Positions 1 through 11,444 of a stretch of 64,000 nt of DNA are shown here, in pieces. This DNA is from Amoeboaphelidium protococcarum (lineage: Eukaryota; Aphelidiomycota; Aphelidea). The notes under the pieces were generated by a model, which searched no databases, was not told where the DNA came from, and saw nothing but the letters and a program-made list of their open reading frames with translations. Where the stretch lies: positions 1,302,001 to 1,366,000 of the forward strand of contig JALECJ010000020.1 in the NCBI GenBank assembly GCA_023515745.1, written 5' to 3'. The position numbers and the translations under genes were made by a program. Within the stretch, counting starts at the first letter, position 1; each line of letters opens with the position of its first letter.

Positions 1-2
1 CT

Positions 3-506
3 CTAACTTGTGCACCTACTAGCTTGAATAAGGCTATGGAGGCTAAGATTTTTGAGAATTTCGTCTTGGCACGGTGTAGAAATGAGCGGCGAAAACTGAT
101 TGAATTCACTGCTGTGGAAAATGCTTTGATAAGTTCTCTCGGACTGAATGCCATATAGCGTCTCTAAATGACTGATATGCTGGACGATAAAGAGAATGTA
201 AACTGGTCGGAAACTCGATTATTTCCGCCAGTTGATGAATTTGAAATTCCTGATCCTAGGCAGGCATCATAAGTGTTGCAGCACTTTGAGAATATGCATC
301 GAGTCACTATGCTTTACATGTGGTTACACTATCGGCTACCGTCCACTTTTGTATGTTGGTAGTCTGCATCGTTTTTAAAGCTTTAATTGGAAGAAATATT
401 GCAACTAGTGCTCAGCAATAGTTGCCATCAATTTTCTGGCGGACGTCGTAAGTTTAAATTTCACTCTGATGAGAATAGGCGTGTTGAGTCTGTCCAAGTT
501 GGATGA
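3..506 (+). CDS. SUV3: SUV3-like mitochondrial RNA helicase, C-terminal part
   Basis: The window opens inside this gene; 167 codons remain before TGA at 504-506, with six TAA/TAG codons read as Gln. The visible part matches the C-terminal helical region of SUV3/SUPV3L1: a cullin-repeat-like segment with the motif LYMWLHYRLPSTF followed by a helix ending in LEEILQLVL, which corresponds to the human and yeast stretch in which a Trp-Leu-x-Tyr-Arg-(F/L)-Pro block precedes a helix near the end. SUV3 is the DExH helicase of the mitochondrial degradosome, unwinding RNA for decay. The helicase core is upstream of the window, so the assignment rests on this tail alone. It ends tail-to-tail with the reductase on the other strand. 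Confidence 0.6.
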
Positions 507-583
507 TTAAGAGTTTAAATTGTAAACATTGATGTTGATTGATTAAGAGTATATACTGGTTGATACGTGTATTTATAATAATT

Positions 584-1574
584 TCATAGTTTAGATTGTT
601 GCGTCAGTAGAGACGGTACTATTGACGCACCTCCGTCAACTACAATAGTTGCACCGGTAACGTACGAGCCACCAGGTCCGCAAAGCCATAGCAAAGTGGC
701 AGCCATATCAGCACTTGTTCCAACTCTATTCATGGGAACTGAGCGTTTGATCTCCTCGCCAAAAGCTTCCAACGTATGGGCCATCATCTTTGACGGGAAT
801 GATCCTGGGGCAATAGTATTCACAGTGATATTATAAGATGAGGTGGCGTTCTAATGATCAGCAGATGGATTCAAGTGGCTCAGATGAATGGCCAAGTGCT
901 TAGAAAACATAGTGACAGCTGCTTTAGAAGCACTGTAAGCATAAGTGGGAAATTGCGGTGGCATCAGACCATTTATGCTACCAACATTAACTATACGCGC
1001 AGGGTCAGACGCATTTTTAGCACCAGATGCTTTCAATAGAGGTAACAACCTACAAGATTAAACATTAATTAGACATTATGACATCCATCGAAGCAGTATA
1101 TGTAATCAACTTACTTTTAAGTTAGAAAGAAGACTGATTTCAAATTCAGGTTGAGCACTTTATCAAAGGCAGACTCGGTAAACTTTTCAACATCTTAAGC
1201 CCAGTTAGCGCCAGCATTATTCAGCAAGATGTCCAGTGAAGTTTCGCGTTCATTCACAAATGAGACAACTTTCATTATACCTTCCATATGACTCAGATCA
1301 GCATCAACAGCTATGCAGGATCCCGGTCTAAAAGAATTCAGTTAGTCAGCAGCTGAGCGCACATCTTTCTCCTTTCTCGACACTATGTAAACTTTGGCGC
1401 CATTCTAAACCAGAGCACTAGCGAACATGAAACCGATTCTACCCATACTTTATTGAACATACTGCAACGTATAATAGATGAAAAGAAATACTCATCTTAC
1501 CCGCGACTTCCACCAGTAACTAAAGCAACTTTATCCTTTACAGAGAATAGATTGTTAATTGATAAATTGTCCAT
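584..1574 (-). CDS. Short-chain dehydrogenase/reductase (RhlG-like, FabG-type)
   Basis: A 290-residue NAD(P)H-dependent oxidoreductase of the classical SDR family in three exons: 1501-1574, 1115-1447 and 584-1049. The introns are 53 nt (1448-1500) and 65 nt (1050-1114), both GTAAG..AG. The cofactor-binding TGGSRGMG motif spans the first splice junction, followed by NNAG, and the catalytic YSASK (Tyr/Lys) sits in exon 3 after a Ser-containing VNVGSINGL strand. The C-terminus has the usual YVTGATIVVDGG. Splicing keeps the frame exactly and gives normal SDR length. Start chosen at the ATG just before the Rossmann fold; codons further upstream are open but have no ATG. The best family resemblance is to fungal RhlG-type 3-oxoacyl reductases; the substrate cannot be told. 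Confidence 0.87.
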
Positions 1575-1829
1575 TGAAATGTCAGTTTTATTGCGAATTG
1601 TTGACAGGTGAACTCTGTTGGTTAAATGACAAAGCGATCGACGCGCTTTACCTTCTGCTGATAAAACACTGTTGTTTATCACCTGTCAAAACATTGCATC
1701 TGCAACTGTATGACACACATTGCACTTAATGATCAAAAGAAAAAGTTTAGACTAATAGAAAATGAGGATAAAAGGCAGCTAAAAGTTGAAAAGATATATT
1801 TCAAACTTCATAAGGTCAGTAACAGCTAA

Positions 1830-2078
1830 TCAATCGCCTTGGTCATATTTCGCTTGCTCCTCTTTCAAATCTTGAACAAACTCCCACGACTCTGGCTCCC
1901 ATGGCTTCATACTATAGCTCAGCATATCTTCCTAATACCATTGAGGGACGTCATTGTTCTCTGCATAATTATCTTCATCATCGTAAGAGTCGTCATCTTG
2001 CGCATCTTGAACGTCTACTTCATTCTACTACTCATCGTATTCGTTAGCCTAATAGTAACTAACTTCATTATCAGCCAT
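1830..2078 (-). CDS. Small acidic Gln/Tyr-rich protein, unknown
   Basis: An 82-residue ORF, strongly acidic (runs of Asp and Glu), with four of its glutamines written as TAG and a Trp-rich stretch (PQWYQ, KPWEPESWEF) near the C-terminus. Its length and acidity recall short intrinsically disordered binding proteins, but it does not match SEM1/DSS1 or PAIP2 convincingly. The ATG lies 8 nt inside the end of the upstream ORF on the same strand (shared bases ATGGCTGA), an arrangement rare in eukaryotic nuclear genes. It may be translated from a bicistronic message, or be a terminal exon of an unrecognised gene. Function unknown. Confidence 0.45.
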
Positions 2079-2409
2079 CTTGCCAGCCAGTATATTTCTT
2101 TAAGTGTTAGTAACTAAGTATTATGGGATTACCACCTGTTCTCGGATAACAGTTGTCAAAAACAATGCTAGAAAACACCTCCCCTTGGTTAGAGTCGTTG
2201 TTTATGACAGTTCTCAATGACGCGTCAGAACTGCTCAAGGTGAGCACGTGGTTCTTAGTATAAAGTATTTTGGAGATTACATACACTGTGTCTGTATTTA
2301 TTTGACACAAGTGGTTAAAAACGGAAACAACTGTTGACTTGATGTATCTACCACCATTAAGTTCATCATCAGTCAATGATGGCCTCATGAAAAGTGCATC
2401 AATGATCAT
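2071..2409 (-). CDS. Small protein, possible OB-fold (RPA14-like?), unknown
   Basis: A 112-residue ORF beginning at an ATG at 2409, with a single TAA read as Gln, and ending at TGA at 2071-2073 inside the start of the next ORF. The middle part alternates hydrophobic beta-like strands (YIKSTVVSVF, DTVYVISKILY, HVLTLSSSDA) in a spacing that could form a small OB barrel like the 14-kDa subunit of replication protein A. This is only a visual impression; no diagnostic residue was found. A TACTAAC sequence, identical to a yeast branch point, lies close to the 3' end and leaves room for an undetected splice. TGA occurs just upstream in frame, so the N-terminus is probably complete. Confidence 0.4.
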
Positions 2410-2536
2410 CAACGTTGTTGTTGTCCATTGTTGTTCTCACAGCAAATCGCGTCTACATCTCTTTCTTCGGCATTTTTGATCATTAATTAGGACTTTTAAT
2501 ATCCAGAAGAAATCAGTCTCATTTCCATTGCAATAT

Positions 2537-4395
2537 ATGAGCTTAATATTTGGGAAAATTAAGGGAATTGTGCCCATATTGGACTGGCTTCCAAAACGAC
2601 CTAGAAAATATTTAGCTCAGGATGTTGTATCATCGCTGACTGTAACACCCTTTGTTATACCTTAGGCTTTAGCTTATGGCACTTTAGCAGGTATTATTCA
2701 CCCATTAGTAGATTTATATAAGTGTTTACTTGATATAGTATTATTGTAGGACTGGCGCCATAGTATGGATTGTACACTTCGCTACTTCCACCGCTGGTAT
2801 TCTCAATTTTTGGATCTTCACCTCATGTAAACATTGGTGTATTCGCTGTGATTTCTATACTGCTCAAGAGTGGTGTGGATGGAGTGATGACATATCTTAA
2901 TCTGGAAACTGCCGATGAACACAGCTAGAGTATTCTTGAGGCGCGGGTACAGTTGGCAATGTGTATTACGTTCATGGTGGGTATCTTGGGTATGGTGATG
3001 TCTGCGTTCCGAGTCGGCGGTCGTGTCGTTAAAATTATGAATGAGTACACCATCAATAGTCTTACATGTGGAGCCTCTTTCCATATTGGAACATCGTAGT
3101 TTAAAGAATTTCTTGGTATTCGACATTATGCTGCTCATGTCGCTGCAGTTGAAGAGGCTCTCAACTTGCGGCAGAGTACTGTATTTGGTTTTGGCGTATA
3201 GTGGGCAGCTATTGCTCGTGCCTTCAAGATGGGCGATGTTCATCTGCCTACTGTAATATTTGGCTTTAGTGTATTACTAGCCGTGATTGCCTTCAAGATT
3301 GCTGATAAGAAGGCGAAAGCCTGGGCTTTATCAGACACATAGAATCCGGTCGATGGTGACTTGTCTAATTATCGTCAACTGCCGGCTGATAATGTAGATC
3401 ATTCATTAGTGTAACAAACCGCTGCTTCTAATTAATCGCCATAATCGGGGAGTAATCTTAAATCGCAACTTGTAAAGAAATTGAGGTAGATGGTTAAGTT
3501 GCCTCTGCCAGAGGTATTCATAGTCATCATTTTGTGTATAATTGTTGTATATGCAGGTAATTTAAGTAAAGACCCTATTCATATCAAGATAGTTGGCCAT
3601 ATTCCTTCCGGAATGCCGCCTTTTATTCTACCTTGGAGTATGGACCGTGTATGTGCACTTTTGAATGTGTGCAATTTAGGATCTATATACGCGCATTTAA
3701 TTGTACCTGTAATTGTGCTATTCACTGCGGCTTTCCTACTGGCTACCTCTATTATTGTATTCTACCAGGAGAATGGCGTCGTAGAGAGGGAGATGGATCT
3801 TAATCAAGACTGGCTGGCTCTCTCGTTATGCTCCCTGTTTGGTTCATTCTGCTCAGCGTTTGTGCCAACTGCATCTCTAGCCAGGACAGCCATTGTGAAT
3901 GATTCTTATAAGAGCACGCCACCATCACAGTTGCTATCAATATTTAGCGTGATAATGATTGTCATTGTTCTGTACACTCTAACGCAGACGCTGGCGTATA
4001 TACCATATTGTGCACTGAGTGCAATCATTCTCGAGTCTATGCGAAAGATTTTTGGGCAAATGACGAAAGGTCTGAATTTATTGCGAGATCGTCCCAAATC
4101 TGCAGATACGTTCATCTGGTGGATGACATTCCTGGCGATTGTGTTGATAAATCTGGAGTATGGACTGCTTATAGGATTCACGCTGTCCATAGGTGATAAG
4201 TTGCGCATCTACTTTTAATCATCAAAGAACTCACCAACTGCTGGCGATTATTACGATCAGATTGTGGATCATCAAGTTGACAGCAATATGAATGATGATG
4301 AAGACGCAGAGTCAGACGTTCTCATCGGCGTTGAGGAGGATTCCTCACCACTCCAGGAAATTAATCATGATCTCTTTGTATAGTAAAGTAAATGA
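2537..4395 (+). CDS. SLC26/SulP family anion (sulfate) transporter lacking STAS
   Basis: A 599-residue multi-pass membrane transporter of the SLC26/SulP family, which moves sulfate or related anions by proton symport or exchange. Exons are 2537-2690 and 2750-4395; the 59-nt intron begins GTATTATTC. The first exon carries the family signature region (IPQALAYGTLAGLAPQYGLYTS, split by the intron), followed by hydrophobic helices; the later FCSAFVPTASLARTA and the ESMRKIFGQM region correspond to the helices before the usual C-terminal domain. SulP proteins normally end in a cytoplasmic STAS domain of about 130 residues. Here the last helix is followed by only about 65 acidic, disordered residues up to TGA at 4393, so STAS is missing or lost. 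The gene uses Gln TAG/TAA about ten times. Confidence 0.85.
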
Positions 4396-4720
4396 TATAG
4401 TTACTATTTCTATGCACTCTGTAATCTTAACATCTCGTAGCTTCATTGTACAATGTCCCCCTTACCTCCAGTTCTTTTAGCCGCGTATTCATTGAGACAA
4501 TTAGTTCCTTACGGTCCATTCGTAGCATAGCGCTCGCTTTAGCTCTCGTGATCTCTTTCAGCTCTCTCTCTGTCTCTCTAACGCTGCGACAGTTGAAACT
4601 TTCCTCACTTGGTTTTACTACACTTCAGTACTATATTAAGAATCTCTTGCCATTATTTTCGTGGTGGTGTACAACTACCACTTTGTAATTAAGTATAGTG
4701 AAATAATAATAATAATTATA

Positions 4721-5824
4721 ATGTAGTCCTTTCTGCTTAATGTTGCCAGCTATCTTACGCCTGTAAATACAGTGTCCACATTCAAGGACACTGGTAGATT
4801 GACACCGGAAGAGTTTATTGCAGCAGGTGATTTCCTGTCTATGAAGTGTCCCTCATGGAAGTGGGAGAGTGGTGAAGATTCTAAGCGGAAGGATTATTTG
4901 AATTCAAGAGGTGTCAAGTAGTATTTGTGTGCTAAAGGAGTGTAGTGCACACGGCGAGTGGCTGATATATTCAATGACCAAGTTGTCAGAGAGGTGACTT
5001 GGTAATCGAGGCACGATGGAGACAATGATAGTAGTTCGGTTGAGGGTGATTGGGTTGGATATGTGTTGGAGGTGTAGGATGATGATGAACCTGAAATTGT
5101 AGATATTGATGATGAGACTGTCGCTGCTGCTGATGGCGGTAGTGGTAATTAGTAGAATAAAGTTTAAGGCCAAGATGATAAATCCACTGCTTTGTAATAG
5201 CGATCGGCAGATGATGAAAGTTCTAAAGTAAAAAATGATCCTATTAGTGGTAAGAGTGAGTAGATTTAGGATTAAGACGACGACGATGATGAAGATATTC
5301 CGGATATTGAAGAGTTGATGATTGAAGAAGATCCTGCAGCAGCGGTATCAGATAATATGAAGAATCTACCTCCTCCTCCATCGCAGATGCCGCAATAAGA
5401 TACATCTTCTATGAAAAGTGCGAATTAATTAAGTCGCTTGAACAGCGCAGTCAGCAATACAAGCAGTAACTAAATGGCGCGTAAGTATGATCTTTACATC
5501 ACGTATGACAAGTATTACCAGACGCCGAGATTATGGCTGCAAGGATACTTTTAGGGGAAGCCACTGAAGCCTAAAGATATATTCCAAGACATCTCACAAG
5601 ATCATGCGAACAAGACTGTGACCGTGGAAGAGTTCCCACACTTGTCCATGATTCATATGGTGTGTGTACATCCTTGCAAACATGCTGCCGTTATGAAGAA
5701 GCTGATGGACATGTTCTAGTCGAGTGGTAATGAAATCCGCGTTGATCAGTACATGGTGGTATTTCTCAAGTTCATGAATGCCATTATCCCCACTATTGAA
5801 TACGACAACACGTCCACTGTATGA
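4721..5824 (+). CDS. ATG3: ATG3, E2-like conjugating enzyme of autophagy
   Basis: A 367-residue, intron-free ATG3. It accepts ATG8 from ATG7 as a thioester and transfers it to phosphatidylethanolamine on the autophagosome membrane. The N-terminal amphipathic helix and EFIAAGDFL segment (residues 1-60) are followed by a long acidic flexible region (about 115-245, where ATG7/ATG8 bind). The E2 core then shows [18 protein letters not shown], an [13 protein letters not shown]-like block, and the catalytic HPCKHA with Cys319. The protein ends with the conserved IPTIEYD segment. The second codon is TAG (Gln) and many more follow, making this one of the cleanest demonstrations of the variant code. 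The leader just before the ATG has an AAT/ATA-rich repeat (about 4701-4720). Confidence 0.96.
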
Positions 5825-5896
5825 CTGGAATTTTAATTATATTATTATATTTATGAACAAATATCATTTTTATTGACAGTAATAGCAATAAAATGT

Positions 5897-6637
5897 TCAC
5901 TTTTTTAGGAGAGATTTGTATTGGCTACACCATTGGGAGAATAGATAGTCTATGGTTTAACATAGCATTTCGAACTGATCATCATCCAGTTGAGGTTGAC
6001 CAGCACGACCAGATGGTATTGACAGGCCAGGAATCTGGTGATTGACCTTCTACACCAGAAGATCTCCATTCAAATAAAAGAATAGAGTAGGTACATTACG
6101 ATCTGGATAATTGGGGATGCAATCATCGTGTTTAATCTTATAGAACGCCATATTAACACCATCGCCACGCTCACCATCAGCCAATTATTGTAATATTCTC
6201 ACCATTAAATCGCTCTAGGGAAGACCAGTTTTATAAAGACATACAATAACAAGCTGGTCTTTGGGTGCTCGAGTCACCTTTTATACAAAATCTTGGCGAG
6301 TGATTTCACTTAATTCTGTTAGCGTAGATGATCCTTGAGCACTCCCCTACTACCTTTCATACTATTCTTATTACATCTCCATCAGTCTCTACTACCGGTA
6401 CTTGGCCATAAATTCATCTTCCCCATCATTATTTGAAAGAAGACTGTCCAATTCTGAATCTGATTAATCTTCATTGCGAGATGCATCCGTGTCATCACGG
6501 CTACCATGTCCGCCAATGTATCCCGTTCTCTACCAAGAGGACCTTATATACGGTGCCTACTTTTCATCGACATCCTATTTTGGACCAATTATGCCCTTTT
6601 CACGCAAAATGTCATCCCACTCTGTATCTTGCACCAT
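5897..6637 (-). CDS. PLP2: Phosducin-like protein of the PLP2/PDCL3 type
   Basis: A 246-residue thioredoxin-fold protein of the phosducin-like group II. These proteins help the CCT chaperonin fold actin and tubulin and are essential in yeast. The N-terminus has the diagnostic TEWDDILREKGI, then a charged Gln-rich helix. The thioredoxin-like domain contains LVIVCLYKTGLP, the near-invariant CIPNYPDRNVPTLFFYLNGD, and a C-terminal acidic tail. Start at 6637 places the conserved block at residue 5, as in homologues. Its client machine, CCT subunit 1, is encoded at 57.6-59.3 kb in the same window. It converges with ATG3 from the other strand with only about 70 bp between stops. Confidence 0.92.
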
Positions 6638-6772
6638 CTTTAATTGATTGTTCTCTTTTCTTGACGTTGAAAAGGTACGCTAGAAAGACAGCGATATAAA
6701 AAAACGAAACTTGACATATTATAAGACTATCCTTTATTTATACGCATTTCTCACAACATAAACACTCCTATA

Positions 6773-7864
6773 TCATTCCTTGTGCTTTTGCTTCAATCCA
6801 ATGTGCTAGGCACGCTTGTACTCTTACTTGTCATCGAACATTCTCTCATGGGCATCCGCAGCGTCTTTTTTAATATGCTCAGCCACGTTCTTCACCTTTC
6901 CCGTCACAGCTTCCTTTGCCTCATGGGCCATTTCCTTGACCTTTTCCTCAGAGTGATGAATTTTGCCCATCAAATTCTCCTTCTCCTGGTGAGCACTGTG
7001 CTTCATGTCAGTATCATCCATAGCGTGCGAGACTTTCTACGTGACGTTGGCGGCTCCTCTCTTGGCCTGATCAGCAACGCGCGATGCCTTGTGCTTGGCT
7101 TAATCTACCATGTCCTGGGAGCGGTCCATCGCCTCATCACCATAATCTTTTGCAGTATCTTTAAAATCTTCATAATAACCTTTTCCTTGCTGAGCGGTGT
7201 GCTTCAATTACTATCCAGCATTCTCAGCACGTTCCTTCAATCCCTCCTAATACGTGTGGCTTCCATCTTCAGAGGCGCTATGTTTCTGCGGATTCAGCCC
7301 ATCAATAATCTTCATGCCGAGACTCTTCAAACGGCCAGTCATTGACTCATCCTAGTTGGTATCAGAATTACTCATAGTACCTCCTAATCTTCCTCCCATC
7401 GCGTCTTGGTCTCCTACCGATTGGAAATCTCCATCGCTCTTCACGCCAGATACGGGAACTCTGCCTTATTACTGTGCAAAATCACCAGCATTATCCTGAC
7501 CAGTATTCAGCGGGCCATAGCCATCAACGCGACTGGTATTCTTCATTATATTCTCGCTACTATCTACACCTAAGGCACCTTATTCGGTCTGTGCCTAGTG
7601 TTCACCATCGCTACCAATCTTCATAGTCTTGTGCTTGAGTGGACTATCGACATTATGCTATTGCTCAGAGTACGTTTCAGCTTCTTCCTAATAGTATGCA
7701 GAGTTAGGATTCTTCTTTGAAGTCTCAGACAGGTGGCCCTTATCACTAGACTAATTGGATGCAGAAGGCTTTGGATTAGGAGCAGCAGCTGAAGCATAGC
7801 GCGCAGTCGAGGTGGAGATGCGCAAATAGCTCAAGTTGCGCTGTGTCAAACGAATCAACTTCAT
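6773..7864 (-). CDS. LEA group 3-like stress protein with mitochondrial presequence
   Basis: A 363-residue hydrophilic protein. The first about 25 residues are basic and hydroxylated with no acids (MKLIRLTQRNLSYLRIS then TARYAS), a typical mitochondrial matrix presequence. Residues 30-190 are a low-complexity Gln/Asn/Ser/Gly region. From about 200 to the end the protein is made of 11-residue-like amphipathic repeats rich in Lys, Ala, Asp, Glu and His (for example KDTAKDYGDEAMDRSQ and DQAKHKASRVADQAK), the hallmark of group 3 LEA proteins that protect membranes during drying. The assignment is by composition and repeat pattern, so a similar apolipoprotein-like or stress-coiled protein is possible. 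The divergent gap up to 8469 would hold its promoter. Confidence 0.7.
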
Positions 7865-8469
7865 ATCAAGTTTTTAACTGTTGATCACTGTGTGTACTTT
7901 GAGTACTTTTAATAATAATAAAACTAAAAGTGATGCTATGATGTATGTACTGAACAAAGATGATGATGATAGAGGCAATGTGAGAAGTCATAAGTGTAAA
8001 TTGATACAATCATTGTGAGTCACTTCAACAATGCTAGTCACGATCATGTGTCATTCTGTTCATCATTCTGCAGATCATTTCGTTCCCAGAATTGATTATC
8101 GAGAAGAGAAAAGCAGGTGGCTCACAGTAGTGGTTGTGAAAAACTATAGAAATAAGATAAATAGTTATTGGAGGCTATATCTGAATGAAGAACATGTTAT
8201 CAATGTGCCTCATATATTGTCAGACAGTGGTTAACGATGCGACAATGTAAAAGTAGATTGTACTCCTAGAAGAATTGGTCACTTTATATTCTTTGTTCTT
8301 ATGTAGAGAGATATTTTCTTGGATTTTGTAGCAGATGGACGTAGCCTGACGGTCATTTGACGATTTATTGAAACTCTTTTGGTGATTTCTTGTTTCTACC
8401 ACCGTACAGACGACGATCTGCTGATCTTGAAACCCGAAATTTTATTTTCATTAAAACAGTACAGTTATC
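7865..8469. other. Divergent intergenic region, no convincing gene
   Basis: About 600 bp between the starts of two divergent genes, so it probably holds both promoters. An open frame on the + strand (8031-8360, 109 codons with TAG/TAA as Gln) exists but shows no known motif. With only one stop codon in this code, random frames of that size are expected. An AATAATAATAAAAC run sits just upstream of the LEA-like gene. Confidence 0.5.
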
Positions 8470-10131
8470 ATGTCTTTATCATACTCTAATGACTAGAACG
8501 CTTCAACTGATGTCAATAGTATCGCTCAAAACGTCGCGTAGAGTGAGACGCAATCTAGTGGGAGAAATAGCCAACTATCATTAGAACTCATTTTGGCAGT
8601 AAAGATGAATGACATTGATAGAGTAAAGTACTTGGTAGAGATGGAGAATGCACCCATCAATGACAAGGATATGTTCTCTGCGTCGCCTCTATATTACGCG
8701 GTACTCTGTAGACACCTCTAGATTGTACATTACTTTCTAGATAGTGGCGCCGTCAAGATTGAGCCTAATAGTTTCGATGCTGAGAGATTGTACTATGGAG
8801 CATTGAATAACAAGATTCGGAACTTGTTGCGTGATTACAACTTTTCCAAGTCATTTGAAAACTCTAATCAGTTCGTCTCCGTAATGTCTCGATTATATTT
8901 TGATTAGAAGCTTACTGACTTGACTTTTGTGGTTAAGGGTGCTGGTGGAAGTGTTTAGATCGAGTATAAAGTTCATAAATGCATTCTGTGCTGGAGAAGT
9001 TCTTACTTTAATGAAATTCTTAATGGCCGATTTAAAGATCGATCGTCTATTACTATATCCCACCCTTCAGCTCTACCGCTAGTTGTGTAATCTGTATTAT
9101 TCTGGCTTTACACGGGTACAATTACGGTATCTAAACTTGATCGATTTGAATTGGAGTGCTTAGAAATCGTAATTAAAGCCTGGAAGTTGACAGCGCTCGA
9201 GAAATAGTTGCTTGATATCGGTAAAAGTTAGAACAGAAAGTAGTTGGTGAAGATTTCCGATTATAGCCAGCAGGTGTAGGATGATATACAGCGAAATTAC
9301 ATTATTCCAATTGCGAGTGATCAATCGTTATAAAATTTGCCTGATCAAGATTTTATGCACCGGTTTCATGCTGATATCATACTCAAAGTTGGTTAGTTGC
9401 AAATACCAGCACATAAAGCTATATTGATGATGGGATCCGACTTTTTCAATGATCTTTCGGATTATGGTGTTGGAGACTCCGCGTGTCAAAGTATTCAACT
9501 GAATGAACCCGCTGGATATATCGATGAGTCTACCGTTATGAGTGTTTTGGAGTTTATTTATTGTGGCCGTTTAAAAATTAAGGTGGATAGAGTGTCGACT
9601 GCCTTTAAGGTATTAATAGTTGCAGACTTTTTTCTGATGGATGGCTTGCGTTCCCTGGCTGCACTGTCTCTATGCGTGGCTCTGAGTAATGTCATTAAAC
9701 CGTCAGATTTTAGTGCTGATTAAAGTACAACTCTAAGTGTGATGGATGTGTCCATTTGGGAGATTATTAAAGTCTCCTTACAACTCAATCTTGTTCGTGT
9801 CGAACAGAAATGCATTCAATATATTGCCAAGCATTTTGATTAGATTCTAAAGGACGGATATGAGCGTAATGAATTGAAGACTTTGATTATACAGAGTGCT
9901 AGTTCTATCAAAGCGCGACAAGAGACTGATTCTGTTCCATTCATCGATGATCTGCGATTCTACTTTACATCTCATGATAGCCTGCTAGATAAACTCAGCC
10001 AGAATAATTATGATCGAAAGGTGACTGTGGAAGATGATGATCAAGATCCATTTTTTGAAAGCCAGATTGGAGGTTAACGGCACATGCTACTGCTAGACGA
10101 GTTGCTACTTGAATGCAATTTAGACATTTGA
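8470..10131 (+). CDS. Ankyrin and double BTB/POZ protein (ABTB1/BPOZ-like)
   Basis: A 553-residue protein with one or two N-terminal ankyrin repeats (about 45-110, with SPLYYAVLCRHLQIVHYFLDSGA), then a block FDAERLYYGALNNKIRNLLRDYNF that is diagnostic of ABTB1/BPOZ and yeast YIL001W. A first BTB domain follows (about 150-260, with DLTFVVKG and HKCILCWRSSYFNEIL) and a second BTB domain (about 295-400, with ADIILKVGQLQIPAHKAIL). BTB proteins of this type act as cullin-3 adaptors or in translation factor turnover (BPOZ binds eEF1A in mammals and yeast). The stop is a TGA at 10129; an earlier TAA after the QIGG motif is read as Gln and followed by 20 more codons. Confidence 0.88.
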
Positions 10132-10231
10132 AGAATCCGGTATAGAAATGTAATAATATTTCCACCTCATCGGGAAACTTTTAAAATCAATAAACAAGAC
10201 TATTTAGTCATTCTACAGTATATACACAGTG

Positions 10232-11188
10232 TCAGAGAAAGTACTAATTTTCCGCCTGTCGCCGCCCAACTTATCCATCTGCAGTTGCATTACCAGCGGC
10301 AGTGTCTCGTTCATTTTCCGGTGCTGCTGAAAATACGTTGAATCGCCTCTGCTGCGGGTCCACTCCCCATATCTCCAATATACTGGCATCATTCCCACAG
10401 CGATAGCAATAGTTTGGGGCAGACCATACTGTGGAGAGTCGATTCTCAAAAAGCACCTGATAGCCTTCCATGCAAAGTTGATGCGCTCGCAGTATGTGAG
10501 ACACATCGTTGACATAACTGAAATGCTTCACCACCTCTGCGCCAAATGTGTAGCCTGCACCTCGCGGACTCATTTAGAAATCGTCTTTATCGTTCTCAGG
10601 ATCCGACCACATTATATCAGCTATAGCTCCTTCATGAGGAATTTCTTTGAACCTATCCAGTACTCTAATCTAATCTATAGAGTGAATACAAGGCGACAAG
10701 CCACCGTGCAGACAGAATATAGAGTTGTCAATCATGACTGAGAGTGTGAGATAGTCAAACATATCAGTGAAGTAATTCCATACATTGGATGACCCATACT
10801 TTCGTTGACACTCCAGATAGAATCCATAAACTTAAGTCACAGCTCTGGACTCATGATTTCCGCGGAGTAGATTAATTCGCTGTGGATATTTGATCTTTAG
10901 AAGACACAGGAGCAGCATCGTCTCCACGCTGTAATACCCTCTGTCCACGTAATCTCCAAGAAACAAATAATTGGTATCCGGACACTCTCCGCCTATCCTA
11001 AATATCTCCAGAACATCATGAAACTATCCATGCACATCTCCAACTACTGATACTGGGGTACTTATATGCATCACATTCGGTTCATCTATCAAAATCTCCT
11101 TCATTCGCTCACAAATCTTGCGCACCATATTCTCAGTGGGCAACTTTTACTTGTTCTTAAGATTGTCTAAAAGTAAATCGACATTCAT
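10232..11188 (-). CDS. PPP4C: Serine/threonine protein phosphatase 4 catalytic subunit (PP2A family)
   Basis: A 318-residue PPP-family phosphatase. All metal and catalytic motifs are present: GDVHGQ, GDYVDRG, RGNHE, HGGLSP and the [11 protein letters not shown] block, and the chain ends in the PP2A-family tail YFL, whose terminal Leu is normally carboxymethylated. GYYSVET and the YRCGN sequence favour PP4/Pph3 over PP2A itself, though PP6/Sit4 remains possible. PP4 dephosphorylates targets such as gamma-H2AX in DNA damage recovery. Most TAA/TAG Gln codons fall at positions where glutamine is normal, for instance GDVHGQ and RAVTQVYGFY. Confidence 0.93.
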
Positions 11189-11444
11189 TATTAGTCCTAT
11201 ACTTCAAAATTTGATTAGTTTCTAATTGACAGTTTTCTAACGTTTAAAGCGACAAGGGAAAAAGCGAGAATTGATGAGGAAATTCAGTGCGAGAAACAAA
11301 TGTCTCTAACTGGTCTAAACGTAAATTTCAAACAGCAACGACCTTCGATATGCAGGAATTTATCAAACTATCGAGTCGATAAATTTTTTTTATCAAAGTC
11401 ATCATAGATTTATTCATCAGAAACTACTAGCAAAAAGCAGCAAT

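Noticed and set aside
8031-8360. 109-codon + strand frame between the LEA-like and BTB genes
   Set aside because: No motif; long frames arise by chance when TGA is the only stop, and the region must contain two promoters.
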